Source: Bin75 sp965223955 (GTDB lineage Bacteria > Nitrospirota > Nitrospiria > Nitrospirales > UBA8639). From it: a stretch of DNA of 64,000 nucleotides. Each line of letters opens with the position of its first letter. Positions within the stretch are counted from its first letter, which is position 1. Shown piece after piece: positions 16,432-25,087 of this stretch. The notes beneath the pieces were generated by a model that was not told the origin of the DNA, made no database searches, and saw only the letters and a program-made list of their open reading frames with translations. The DNA is taken from positions 930,001-994,000 of the forward strand of contig OZ245029.1 of NCBI GenBank assembly GCA_965223955.1, given 5' to 3'. Made by a program: the position numbers and the translations under genes.

Positions 16432-19400
16432 TCGCGCCTCGGCTGCGGGAGCACCGCCGCCCGCCATCCCCGCCTGACCGCCTGCCGCCCCGCCGGGACG
16501 GCCATCACCCCAAGAAGATCTATTCAGTCGCCGCCCGGCCACCGGGTTTCGCGCGCCTCGCCGGTACGCGCCGCGGGTTCCTCCTCTCCGCCCGCGCGCT
16601 CGCCGCCGCGGCATGCCTCTCCCTCCTCGGCGCCCTCGCCCTGCCGGAGCCGGCGGCGGCCCAGATGGAGCCCACTACCCTGGTCAGTAACATCGGGCGG
16701 GACGTCGAAACCTTCAGCGAGCTCGCGAGGTCGAAAGTATCGCAAAGATTCACCACCGGTTCGAACGAGTTTGGGTACACCCTGAGCGAGGTCAACATCG
16801 TCACTGCCACCAGCTCCCCTTTCATGGTGGAAATGTGCGAGACCGCCAGCAACGGGGATCCCACATTGTCGTGTACGCCGCTCACGGGTCCGTCGGGTAT
16901 GGAGGATTACGCCGAAGGAGAGAAATCCTTTACCGCCCCGATGAATACCCCGCTCAGGAGAGACACGACCTACGCGGTGGTGGTGAATCCTACCGGCATT
17001 CATCGCTACCAGGGCACGTACTCGGACAACGAGGATATGGGACACGCAGTCGGGTGGAGTATCGAGGACAGCTACGACTCCAATGATGGTGGCCAGTGGG
17101 AAGCAGATGACGCCGGCCGATCGCTTCGCATCGCCATCAAGGGCACCCCTGGGGCGGCGGTCATCCTGACGCTGGACTCCGCGCTCCCCCTGCCGGTGAG
17201 CCTGTCTGCGGAGCCCAGACTGCCCGGAGAGATTCGCTTCAGCTGGTGGAGAGACCCCGACAACGCATCGAAGGACCTGGTCACCAGCCACCAATACCGG
17301 TACGGCGTCCGCGGCGCGAACACCTTGACGGACTGGATCACCGTGCCTCAGACGATGTTTACTCTTCCCGGGATGGAAGAACAGATCAGAAACTACAACT
17401 CAGTCCTGCTGAAGGGTTTGACCCCGGGGACGGAGTACCAGTTCTGGGTGCGCTCGGCGGGCTCCGGCGGCTACAGCCAGGCCGTCACGACCTTGGGGAC
17501 GGAGATCGATCGGCAGACGGTCTGGATCACCGGGCCCTCCAGCTCGGTGGAGGAAGGAAAACCGCTGCGCTTCACGCTGACGCGCGACGAGTTCCGCGGA
17601 AGTCTGGACGTCATTCTGCGGACCAGCGAGACCGGCGACATGCTCCCGCAGGAAGAGAAGGTAGGCGACACGGGTTTTCAGTTCCAGCAGGTCAGTTTCG
17701 AGGACGGGAAGAGGACGATGCCCGTGGTAGTGGAAACGGTGAACGACCGCCACGGGCCCGAGCCGAACAGCGATGTCACCGTCGAGGTGATGTCGTATCC
17801 CCTGTATCCGGACAATCCGGACAATGAACACCTGTACAAGATCCTGCCGGGCCTGAGCGAGGCGACGCGCACGGTCACCGCCGCGGTGGCGCCGACCTGC
17901 ACGCCGGACCCCCGCGACATCTGGTGCGGCGTGGTCACGGTGGGGGAGCTGCCGGGCGCATACGGATACAACAAGGGCCAAGGCGTCGGCCACCTGTCCG
18001 ACACCGATTTCGATGTCGGGACGAACTCGTACACGATTGCTGTACTTTCCGTAACTAAGCAAGGGCTCCCGGAAGGCTCCGGCTCCGGTTCTCTCACCTT
18101 CTCAATAAACCCGCGCCCAGGCGCCGCAGAGCACGCAGAGATACTGGGGATGGAACTGCATGTCAACAGTGACAGGTTCAATTTCAGCGACGCGGTGGCA
18201 GGAACCCGCGGGTACTACTACTGGATAGGGTCAGTCGCCAACCTGGACTGGTCCGGGGAGGACTACATCATCGCGAGGCTGCGGGAGGCGTCGTCACCCG
18301 GCCAAGTGGCGGAGCCGCTGACGGCGGAGTTCCAGGGTCTGCCGGAGGCGCACGACGGCGAGACCCCATTCACCTTCCGCATCGTGTACAGCGAGGCGGT
18401 CGCGGTCACACCCGAGGCCATGCGTACGCGCGTCCTGACCGTGGCGGGCGGCGCCGTATCCGGCGCGGCCCGCGTCGACGGGGAGAGCGGCGTGTGGGAG
18501 ATCACGGTCACGCCGGACACCCGCGAGGCGCTGTCGATCTCTCTGCCCCCGGCGGCGGATTGCGCGGCGGACGGCGCGGTCTGCACATCGGACGGCCGAG
18601 CCCTGTCGAACGGGGCGGCGCACATCGTGGGCGGCCCGGGTCCCGACACGCTGACGGCGACGTTCCCGGCGAGCGTCTGCGCGTCGGCACAGCACACGGG
18701 ACCCAGCGACCACCCGCAGATAGTGGTGGCGTTCAGCGCGCCGGTGGCAGCGTTCGGGGCGGACACGCCATCGGTGTCGGCGACCGGCGCGTCGGTGGAT
18801 AGCGTGCAGCGGCTCGACAAGGAGGGGCTGGAGAACGCGTACGTGTTCTTCCTCACCCCCGAGGACCACAAGGCGATCGCCTTGTGGCTTCATGCGAACC
18901 GGGCCTGTACCGACGGTGGCATCTGCACGGCGGACCGACGGCGGCTGAGCAACAGCCCGTCGGTGACGGTCGCCGGCCCGGAGACGGGTCCGCCGCCGCT
19001 GACGGCGGCGTTCGAGGGGCTGCCGGAGGCGCACGACGGGGAGGACGCGTTCCGCGTCCGGGTGGCGTTCAGCGAGGAGATCGGGATCGGCTTCCGGTCG
19101 ATGCGCGACGATGCGTTCACGGTGGACGGGGGCGAGGTGACCGGGGCGCGCCGGGTGGACGGGCGCCACGACCTGTGGGAAATCACGGTCGAGCCCGACT
19201 CGAACGAGGCCATGACGATCACGCTGCTGGCGGGGCGCGCGTGCGCGGTCTCCGGGGCGATCTGTACCCGGGGCGAGAACCGCAGACAGCTTGCCAACAC
19301 GCCGACGGCCACGGTGGCCGGCCCCCCGGTCGTGCCCCTGACGGCGGACTTCGTGCAGAAGCCCTATGAGCATGACGGGGAGACGGCGTTCACGCTCCGG

Positions 19401-21530
19401 ATCGCGTTCAGCGAGGGCATCGCGATCGGCTACCGGAGGTTCCGCGACCAGGCGGTGTCGGCGACCGGCGGGCGCGTGACCAAGGCGAAGCGGGTGGACC
19501 GGCGCAAGGACTTGTGGGAGGTGACGGTGGAGCCCGACACCAATGAGGCGGTGACGCTCACGCTCGCCGGGGGCCGTACCTGCGGCACGGCGGGGGCGGT
19601 GTGCACCGGCGACGGGCGGGCGCTGTCGGCGGGGATCTCGACGACGGTCCTGGGTCCGCCGGGTCTCTCGGTGGCGGACGCGCGGGTCGACGAGGCGGCG
19701 GACGCGGTGCTGGACTTCGCGGTGAGCTTGAGCCGGGCGACGTCGGGCACGGTGGCGGTGGCCTATGCGACGGCCGACGGCAGTGCGACGGCGGGCTCGG
19801 ACTACACGGCCACGGCTGGCACGCTGACGTTCGCGCCGGGCGAGACGGCGAAGACGGTGACGGTGCCGGTGCTGGACGACGCGCATGACGAGGGCGAGGA
19901 GACGCTGACGTTGCGGCTCACGACCGCCACGGGGGCGGTGATCGCGGACGGCGAGGCGACGGGCACCATCAAGAACACGGATACCTTACAGCGGGCGTGG
20001 CTGGCGCGGTTCGGGCGCACGGCGGCCACGCACGTGACGGACGCGGTGGGGGACCGGCTGCGGGCCGGCTCGGGCGCGTCCCATGTCACGGTGGGCGGCT
20101 ACCGGCTGCCGTTGGGCCAGCGCGGGGCGATGGACGGCGCGGATGACGGCGTGTCGGGGGTGGAGCGGCTGGTCCTGGCGTTGGGACAGCGGCTGGGCTT
20201 GGGAACGGGAACGGCTCCAGCAGGAGCCGGCGGCGTGGCGGGTGCGGGGGGCTGGCCTGACGCGCCGGTCGCCACGGACCCGCGGCTGGGCCAAAGCCGG
20301 ACACTCGATGTCGGGAATGCCGTGAATCTGCGGCAGGTCTTGTTGGGCAGTTCCTTCCGGCTGAGCTTGGGGGCGGCGGCCACCGGGTCGGCGGGCCCAC
20401 GCCTGACGGCCTGGGGCCGGGTGGCCGGCACCACGTTCGACGGGCGGGAGGGCGACCTGTCTCTGAATGGCGACGTGCTCACGGGCACCGTGGGCGTGGA
20501 TGGGGAATGGGACCGGCTGCTCGCCGGGCTCGCGGTCGCCCACAGCCGGGGTGACGGGTCGTTTACCAAGCCCGGGACCGACGATCGCGGCCGGGGCGAG
20601 TTGGAGACCACCCTGACGAGCATTCATCCCTACCTGCGCTATGCCGTGAACGACCGGCTGGCCATGTGGGGCGTGCTGGGGTACGGGCGGGGCCACATGG
20701 AGATGGAGCTGGACACCGGCGAGACCCGGGAGACGGACATGGCTCTGGTGATGGGGGCCTTCGGGGGCCGGGGCATTCTGTTGCCGGCCGGCGAGACCGG
20801 GGGCTTCGAGCTGGCCACGCGGACGGATGCCATGCTCACGCGCACGTCTTCGGACGCGGTGGCGGGCATGGCCTCAGCGGACGCGGAGGCACACCGGCTG
20901 CGGCTGGTCCTGGAAGGCTCGCGGGGGTTTGCGTGGCCCGAAGGCCGGCGCCTGACGCCGACGATGGAAGTCGGGCTGCGGCATGACTGGGGCGATGCGG
21001 AGACGGGGTTCGGCCTGGAACTGGGCGGCCGGGTGCACTACGCGGACCCGGCGTTGGGCCTGACCATTGACGCCGCGGTGCGGGGCCTGCTGGCGCATGA
21101 AGACGACGACTATCAGGAATGGGGCGCCAGCGGATCGCTGCGTCTCGCCCCGGGGGCCGGGGGCCAGGGCTTGGCCCTGACCCTGGCGCCGACGTGGGGC
21201 GCGGCCTCGAGTGGCGTGAACGGCCTGTGGTCCCGGCAGACCCCGGCGGGCCTGGCGCCCGAGGGTACCCGGCAGACCCCGGCCGGTCGGCTGAACGCGG
21301 AAATCGGCTATGGTGTGGCTGCGCCCTTCGGCACCGGCCTCCTGACCCCCTATGCGGGCACGGTGCTCTCGGAGGGCGCGGCCCGCACCTACCGGGTGGG
21401 CGGGCGCCTGCAGATGCGCGGTGGCTGGGCCACGGGCCTGGAACTGAACCTGGAAGGCACCCGCCAGGACCCGGCGGGCCAACAGCCGGTCAACCAGGGC
21501 CTCCGCCTCCAACTCACCTGGGGCTTCTGA
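16428..21530 (+). CDS. giant autotransporter with FnIII, Calx-beta and repeated domains
   Basis: A 1700-residue surface protein. A long charged N-region is followed by a hydrophobic signal segment (about residues 50-72, ending P-A-A-A-Q near 79). The passenger has a fibronectin-III-like domain (about 254-359), a Calx-beta-like segment (about 362-480) and four related domains at about 628-738, 740-848, 857-966 and 970-1075. Three of the four contain E/K-x-H-D-G-E..F, F-x-R and V-D..L/V-W-E-I/V-T-V. A clear Calx-beta domain is at 1078-1184 (G-S-A-T-A-G-S-D-Y-T-A). The C-terminal autotransporter barrel (about 1190-1700) ends L-Q-L-T-W-G-F. The start was chosen at ATG 16428 after GGAGG; an earlier in-frame ATG at 16281 would put the GA tract inside the coding region. 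It is likely an adhesin, and the neighbouring genes are unrelated. Confidence 0.85.
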   Translation: MIAPRLREHRRPPSPPDRLPPRRDGHHPKKIYSVAARPPGFARLAGTRRGFLLSARALAAAACLSLLGALALPEPAAAQMEPTTLVSNIGRDVETFSELARSKVSQRFTTGSNEFGYTLSEVNIVTATSSPFMVEMCETASNGDPTLSCTPLTGPSGMEDYAEGEKSFTAPMNTPLRRDTTYAVVVNPTGIHRYQGTYSDNEDMGHAVGWSIEDSYDSNDGGQWEADDAGRSLRIAIKGTPGAAVILTLDSALPLPVSLSAEPRLPGEIRFSWWRDPDNASKDLVTSHQYRYGVRGANTLTDWITVPQTMFTLPGMEEQIRNYNSVLLKGLTPGTEYQFWVRSAGSGGYSQAVTTLGTEIDRQTVWITGPSSSVEEGKPLRFTLTRDEFRGSLDVILRTSETGDMLPQEEKVGDTGFQFQQVSFEDGKRTMPVVVETVNDRHGPEPNSDVTVEVMSYPLYPDNPDNEHLYKILPGLSEATRTVTAAVAPTCTPDPRDIWCGVVTVGELPGAYGYNKGQGVGHLSDTDFDVGTNSYTIAVLSVTKQGLPEGSGSGSLTFSINPRPGAAEHAEILGMELHVNSDRFNFSDAVAGTRGYYYWIGSVANLDWSGEDYIIARLREASSPGQVAEPLTAEFQGLPEAHDGETPFTFRIVYSEAVAVTPEAMRTRVLTVAGGAVSGAARVDGESGVWEITVTPDTREALSISLPPAADCAADGAVCTSDGRALSNGAAHIVGGPGPDTLTATFPASVCASAQHTGPSDHPQIVVAFSAPVAAFGADTPSVSATGASVDSVQRLDKEGLENAYVFFLTPEDHKAIALWLHANRACTDGGICTADRRRLSNSPSVTVAGPETGPPPLTAAFEGLPEAHDGEDAFRVRVAFSEEIGIGFRSMRDDAFTVDGGEVTGARRVDGRHDLWEITVEPDSNEAMTITLLAGRACAVSGAICTRGENRRQLANTPTATVAGPPVVPLTADFVQKPYEHDGETAFTLRIAFSEGIAIGYRRFRDQAVSATGGRVTKAKRVDRRKDLWEVTVEPDTNEAVTLTLAGGRTCGTAGAVCTGDGRALSAGISTTVLGPPGLSVADARVDEAADAVLDFAVSLSRATSGTVAVAYATADGSATAGSDYTATAGTLTFAPGETAKTVTVPVLDDAHDEGEETLTLRLTTATGAVIADGEATGTIKNTDTLQRAWLARFGRTAATHVTDAVGDRLRAGSGASHVTVGGYRLPLGQRGAMDGADDGVSGVERLVLALGQRLGLGTGTAPAGAGGVAGAGGWPDAPVATDPRLGQSRTLDVGNAVNLRQVLLGSSFRLSLGAAATGSAGPRLTAWGRVAGTTFDGREGDLSLNGDVLTGTVGVDGEWDRLLAGLAVAHSRGDGSFTKPGTDDRGRGELETTLTSIHPYLRYAVNDRLAMWGVLGYGRGHMEMELDTGETRETDMALVMGAFGGRGILLPAGETGGFELATRTDAMLTRTSSDAVAGMASADAEAHRLRLVLEGSRGFAWPEGRRLTPTMEVGLRHDWGDAETGFGLELGGRVHYADPALGLTIDAAVRGLLAHEDDDYQEWGASGSLRLAPGAGGQGLALTLAPTWGAASSGVNGLWSRQTPAGLAPEGTRQTPAGRLNAEIGYGVAAPFGTGLLTPYAGTVLSEGAARTYRVGGRLQMRGGWATGLELNLEGTRQDPAGQQPVNQGLRLQLTWGF

Positions 21531-21890
21531 ATGAAGATGTCAGGTTACGCTTCGCTAACCTGACCTACGGGACTAAACCCTCTCCTCCCTGGTGGGAGAG
21601 GGTAGGGTGAGGGGGCGTTTTTTGTAGGGACAGGCCTGCGTGCCTGTCCTCTTGTTGTCATCCCCAACCTCGATCGGGGATCCAGCGTCGTTTCTTTGTC
21701 TTTGTTTTGTGTAGTCATGGTAGGTCGGGTTAGCCGAAGGCGTAACCCGACAATCAACCCGTGCAACGGTCGATGCTCTAACCCAACCTACGGGGCTCTG
21801 CGGGGAGGAATCCAGTGTCGTTGTCTTTTGTATTTCTCCCTCTCCCTCTGGGAGAGGGCCGGGGTGAGGGGACCGTAACCAGGCATTCCC
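21531..21890. repeat. repeat cluster after the autotransporter
   Basis: No gene. It contains TCAGGTTACGCTTCGCTAAC at about 21539-21570 and GTAGGTCGGGTTAGCCGAAG at about 21720-21752. Two CCCTCTCCC/GGGAGAGGG units lie at about 21577-21615 and 21836-21873. A CCTCGATCGGGGATCCAG unit is at about 21666-21685. Confidence 0.65.
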
Positions 21891-22910
21891 CTACGACCTG
21901 CCGTGCTCGTGCTCCGTCTGTTGAATAAACTCAATAACTCGATTTTCTGCCCAATGTGCGTCTTCGCTCTCACGCGCTCGTTGGAGAAAGCCACAGTGTC
22001 CACCCTTCGCGGGGGTGATGAGTTGAATGCAGGGATTGGTGCGGATGCGTGGAAGATCGAACGAGGCAAGAGGAATAAAGGGGTCGTCCTGGGCCATGAT
22101 GAGCAAGGTTGGGACTCGAATGTCTTCGAGCATGTGACGGGATCCCGATCGTTCATAATAGTCGGCCGCATTGCGGTAGCCCCCATCGGGAGCCGTGTAG
22201 GCATCATCGAATTGAGACAGGGTCCGGACGTTTTGCAAAAGAGACAGGTCCCATTTCCCCGGAAAGAGTTTCGCTTTGCGTTCGAGTCGCGCCTTGAGCT
22301 TGCGCACAAAGTGTTGCTGGTAGATCCAGTTACGCCGTTGCTCTAACGCCGCCACGCACGCCGCTGGATGGACGTTGGGACACACGGCGGCCACGCCTCG
22401 CAGACCGGGACAGGTCTCCCCGGCCTCTCCTGCCATTTTCAACACCAGGTTTCCACCCATCGAATACCCCGCGACCCAGAGAGCCTGGATGCCGTCTTTT
22501 CCGACCAACTCGTCCGCCACGGCCCGAACGTCCTGGCTCAATCCCGTGTTGTACAGAGTGGGGGTAAGGTGCTCGGTCCCCGCGCAATTCCGTTGATTCA
22601 AGCGGATGACGTGCAATCCGGCGTGCCAGGCCTTGTGGGCGATGCCTCGCATATAATGCGAATCATGGCACCCCTCCAACCCATGAACGAGGACGAGTGC
22701 GGGGGCCTGACGGTCCGGTTGCCAACTGCACACGCCTTTGATCTGCGATTGAGGATCGACCTGGAACAGGCGGTCCTCCATCGGCACGGTGGCGAGGAGA
22801 TGGGGCCGGCGTCGATACCGGGACACCAGGGTTTGGAGATGAGGATTCGCCAGCCACGGATGAGGCGTAAACGGGAGACAATGATGGTCCGGTCGCATGG
22901 AAAATCGCAT
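21891..22910 (-). CDS. YheT-family alpha/beta hydrolase
   Basis: A 339-residue cytosolic hydrolase of the YheT/ABHD1-3 family, putative esterases of uncertain substrate. Family landmarks are N-P-H-L-Q-T near the N-terminus and the oxyanion-side H-G-L-E-G-x3-S-x-Y (about residues 75-84). The nucleophile elbow G-Y-S-M-G-G-N is at about 148-154. A catalytic acid in A-Q-D-D-P-F-I-P and the catalytic histidine in G-G-H-C-G-F complete the triad. Length is normal. It is transcribed toward the repeat cluster and away from the divergent cytochrome gene, with which it shares a 118-base promoter region. Confidence 0.9.
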   Translation of the reverse strand: MRFSMRPDHHCLPFTPHPWLANPHLQTLVSRYRRRPHLLATVPMEDRLFQVDPQSQIKGVCSWQPDRQAPALVLVHGLEGCHDSHYMRGIAHKAWHAGLHVIRLNQRNCAGTEHLTPTLYNTGLSQDVRAVADELVGKDGIQALWVAGYSMGGNLVLKMAGEAGETCPGLRGVAAVCPNVHPAACVAALEQRRNWIYQQHFVRKLKARLERKAKLFPGKWDLSLLQNVRTLSQFDDAYTAPDGGYRNAADYYERSGSRHMLEDIRVPTLLIMAQDDPFIPLASFDLPRIRTNPCIQLITPAKGGHCGFLQRARESEDAHWAENRVIEFIQQTEHEHGRS

Positions 22911-23028
22911 GGCTGGTCTTCAGCCTACCAAAAACACGCGTCACCATGCTTCCCCCGTTGGTGAGAACCGCTCGCTTGTGCTAGAAATACGCGGGCGTCG
23001 TTTCGACTCCGGCCGACCGGGAGGGTAC

Positions 23029-23541
23029 GTGACTGCGAACAAGAAACCGTTTCAGTGGAATAAAGAGACGATCATCATCATGGGGCTGATGTGTGTGGTG
23101 TTCTTTTGGACGATCAACCGCATTCAACCGGAGAACGGGCCCCAGGAGGAAAAGATTGAACAACTCAAGAACGAGGCAACGCCGGTGGTGGACAAGACCA
23201 TGGTGCCCCTGGCCACGGGAAAAGAGCCCATCGACAAAATTTTTGTCCAGTCCGGGTGTGCCGCCTGTCACATGATTCCGGGCATTCGCGTTGCAAAAGG
23301 CCGGGAAGGCCCGAAGTTGGAATTGGGCACGAATGCCCGCCGGCGCCTGGTCGATCCGAACTATCACGGGAAAGCCAAAACCGAGTGGGAATACGTACAG
23401 GAATCCATTCTGGATCCGGGCGCCTATATTGTCCAGGGGTATCCCGACCGCGTCATGCCGCGGTGGTACGGCCAAAAACTCACCGCCGGCGCCCTGGACA
23501 AGATCATTACCTATCTCCTGAAGATCGAAGAAGTGCCGTAA
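23029..23541 (+). CDS. membrane-anchored monohaem cytochrome c
   Basis: A 170-residue electron-transfer protein with a GTG start at 23029 directly after a GGGAGGG ribosome-binding site. An N-terminal membrane anchor lies at about residues 13-31, followed by a charged linker. A cytochrome c domain has the haem attachment site C77-A-A-C-H81 and a probable distal Met ligand in R-V-M-P-R-W-Y. There is no signal cleavage motif, so the domain is likely tethered on the periplasmic side. The gene stands alone; its redox partner is unknown. In-frame sequence upstream of the GTG does not look like protein. Confidence 0.88.
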   Translation: MTANKKPFQWNKETIIIMGLMCVVFFWTINRIQPENGPQEEKIEQLKNEATPVVDKTMVPLATGKEPIDKIFVQSGCAACHMIPGIRVAKGREGPKLELGTNARRRLVDPNYHGKAKTEWEYVQESILDPGAYIVQGYPDRVMPRWYGQKLTAGALDKIITYLLKIEEVP

Positions 23542-23694
23542 CCCGGCACCCTAGTCTGTGTTCACTCATTCGTTGACTATCCCGCCCGTTCGCTCCTTGG
23601 GTCATTCCCGACGCTTGTCCCCGACGTTCTTAATCGGGGATCCAGTCAAGTAAAGGAATCCAGTGCCATTCTCTACCTTTTCAGCTCTTGGTGC

Positions 23695-23956
23695 GTAGGT
23701 CGGATTAGCGGAGCGTAATCCGACATTGCCGCTGAACATTGACCATTCGCACATTATTATAAATTTCAAGAAACTTTAAACTTTTAACGATTTTTTAAAA
23801 TATTTATATTTATTGTGTTTTTTTATTTTTTTAAAGTTTCATCGAAATTTATAGATTTTAAACTTTTGTTTCTTGATTATTTCTCCCGATTAATCGGGGT
23901 AGGTCGGATTAGCGAAGCGTAATCCGACAGAAACCTGGAAGCCTGCAAGGGGGATT
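23695..23956. repeat. compound AT-rich hairpin repeat, left copy
   Basis: A 262-bp unit. Two GTAGGTCGGATTAGCG-type palindromes (23695-23726 and 23899-23930) enclose about 140 bp of very AT-rich DNA. The AT core forms a long imperfect inverted repeat, with arms ATAAATTTC..AAACTTTAAA and TTTAAAGTTT..GAAATTTAT. A nearly identical copy lies at 24816-25078, on the other side of vapBC. The remainder of the gap 23542-24023 has a lone MITE end (about 23560-23577) and a TTCTTAATCGGGGATCCAG unit. Confidence 0.85.
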
Positions 23957-24023
23957 TCCGCAGGTTTTAGTTATGGCCCGGACTTTAACCCGAGAGGGGA
24001 TCATCAGGGGAGGAAATCCATCA

Positions 24024-24431
24024 TCAGGCCGCGCGCAACCAGTTCTCGCAGGAAAGTTCGTCAATCCTGGCGAACTCGCGTTCGTTGTCGGTGACGAGCG
24101 TATAGCCGAGGGCAACGGTCTGAGCGGCGATGAGCAGGTCGTTGCCGCCGATCGATTGGCCGGCCCATTCGAGACGGGCGCGGAGCAGGCCATAGGTTTC
24201 ATCGGCGGGTGTGTCGAAGGGCAAGATCTCAAGGGTGCCGAGCACGGCTTCAATCTGCGCCGTCAGCCGGGGCGATCCCTTCTTGGCAGCCCCATAGCGG
24301 AGTTCTGCCGCGACAATGACGCTGGTACAGACCTGCGCTTCACCAACTTCGCGAGTGCGTTGCGTCACCCGTCCCTGCGGATTGCGGACGAGGTCCGAAA
24401 CGACGTTGGTGTCGAGCAGGTAGCGCATCAA
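24024..24431 (-). CDS. vapC: VapC-family PIN-domain ribonuclease toxin
   Basis: A 135-residue PIN-domain endoribonuclease. The acidic active-site residues are all visible: D7 (L-L-D-T-N), E43 (A-A-E-L-R-Y-G), D98 (G-G-N-D-L-L-I-A-A) and D115 (V-T-D-N-E-R-E-F). Type II VapC toxins cleave tRNA or rRNA when freed from VapB. Its ATG overlaps the vapB stop (ATGA), giving coupled translation. The gene appears intact. Confidence 0.93.
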   Translation of the reverse strand: MMRYLLDTNVVSDLVRNPQGRVTQRTREVGEAQVCTSVIVAAELRYGAAKKGSPRLTAQIEAVLGTLEILPFDTPADETYGLLRARLEWAGQSIGGNDLLIAAQTVALGYTLVTDNEREFARIDELSCENWLRAA

Positions 24432-24661
24432 AGTTCGACGGAATCGACGGGCAACTCGGGGATCGGTGGGAACTCCTCATCGAGTGGCCGTAGCATTGCC
24501 AGTAGCGCCAGAAGGGATTTCGGTCGGGCAGGTTCGATGATCAGCCGGTCGCCTTCCTTGCGCATGAGGGCATCCTCACCGGGAAGCTCGAATTCGCGAG
24601 GAATCCGCACTGCCTGGTTCCGTCCGTTCTTGAACAGCTTGACGTGTCGTTCAGGGATCAC
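24428..24661 (-). CDS. vapB: VapB-family antitoxin (SpoVT/AbrB type)
   Basis: A 77-residue antitoxin from a GTG start at 24661, chosen for the AAGGAGG five bases upstream. The N-terminal swapped-hairpin DNA-binding domain shows V-K-L-F-K-N-G-R-N-Q-A-V-R-I-P, the usual VapB block, followed by E-G-D-R-L-I-I-E-P. The C-terminal part would wrap the VapC active site. It probably represses its own operon at the GGCATATG sites just upstream. A longer frame upstream runs into the 70-bp direct repeat and is not supported. Confidence 0.9.
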   Translation of the reverse strand: MIPERHVKLFKNGRNQAVRIPREFELPGEDALMRKEGDRLIIEPARPKSLLALLAMLRPLDEEFPPIPELPVDSVEL

Positions 24662-24673
24662 AATTACCTCCTT

Positions 24674-24695
24674 GGCATATGCCAAAACATATGCC
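24674..24695 (-). promoter_or_regulatory. probable VapB operator
   Basis: The perfect palindrome GGCATATGCC (24674-24683) and, four bases on, CATATGCC (24688-24695) lie directly upstream of the vapB ribosome-binding site. This is the arrangement expected for VapBC autoregulation. Confidence 0.55.
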
Positions 24696-24740
24696 GAATT
24701 GAAAAAGCTGTCAACACGTGTCTCAAGCCATTCGGATCCT

Positions 24741-24810
24741 TTGCATATCGGCTTACCCTGCCCTGATTTTGGCGCTTGCGAAACCTGCATTGAGTTAATT
24801 TACTCAAGAG
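24741..24810. repeat. 70-bp direct repeat, left copy of the island boundary
   Basis: The 70 bp here match 30502-30571 with a single mismatch. The repeat begins TTGCATATCGGC and ends with the imperfect palindrome TGAGTTAATTTACTCA plus AGAG. The pair brackets the ATPase/STAND-nuclease operon. Confidence 0.85.
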
Positions 24811-24815
24811 TCGGA

Positions 24816-25078
24816 GTAGGTCGGATTAGCGGAGCGTAATCCGACATTGCCGCTGAACATTGACCATTCGCACATTATTATAAATTTCAAAAAACTTTAA
24901 ACTTTTAACTATTTTTTAAAATATTTATATTTATTGTGTTTTTTTATTTTTTTAAAGTTTCATCGAAATTTATAAATTTTAAACTTTCTGTCTCTTGATT
25001 ATTTCTCCCGATTAGTCGGGGTAGGTCGGGTTAGCGCAGCGTAACCCGACAGTAACCTGAAAGCCTGCACTGGGGATT
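24816..25078. repeat. compound AT-rich hairpin repeat, right copy
   Basis: A 263-bp copy of 23695-23956 with the same AT-rich inverted repeat. The right-hand palindrome here is the G/C variant (GTAGGTCGGGTTAGCGCAGC). It ends 10 bases before the stop of the STAND-nuclease gene. Confidence 0.85.
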
Positions 25079-25087
25079 CTCGATTGG

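Noticed and set aside
18294..19886. A 530-codon minus-strand frame within the autotransporter gene
   Set aside because: Very Arg-rich shadow of the repeated passenger domains; no start region or domain.
22897..23028. N-terminal extension of the membrane cytochrome c from an ATG at 22897
   Set aside because: The 44 extra residues overlap the promoter of the divergent hydrolase and lack protein-like composition; the GTG at 23029 has a strong ribosome-binding site.
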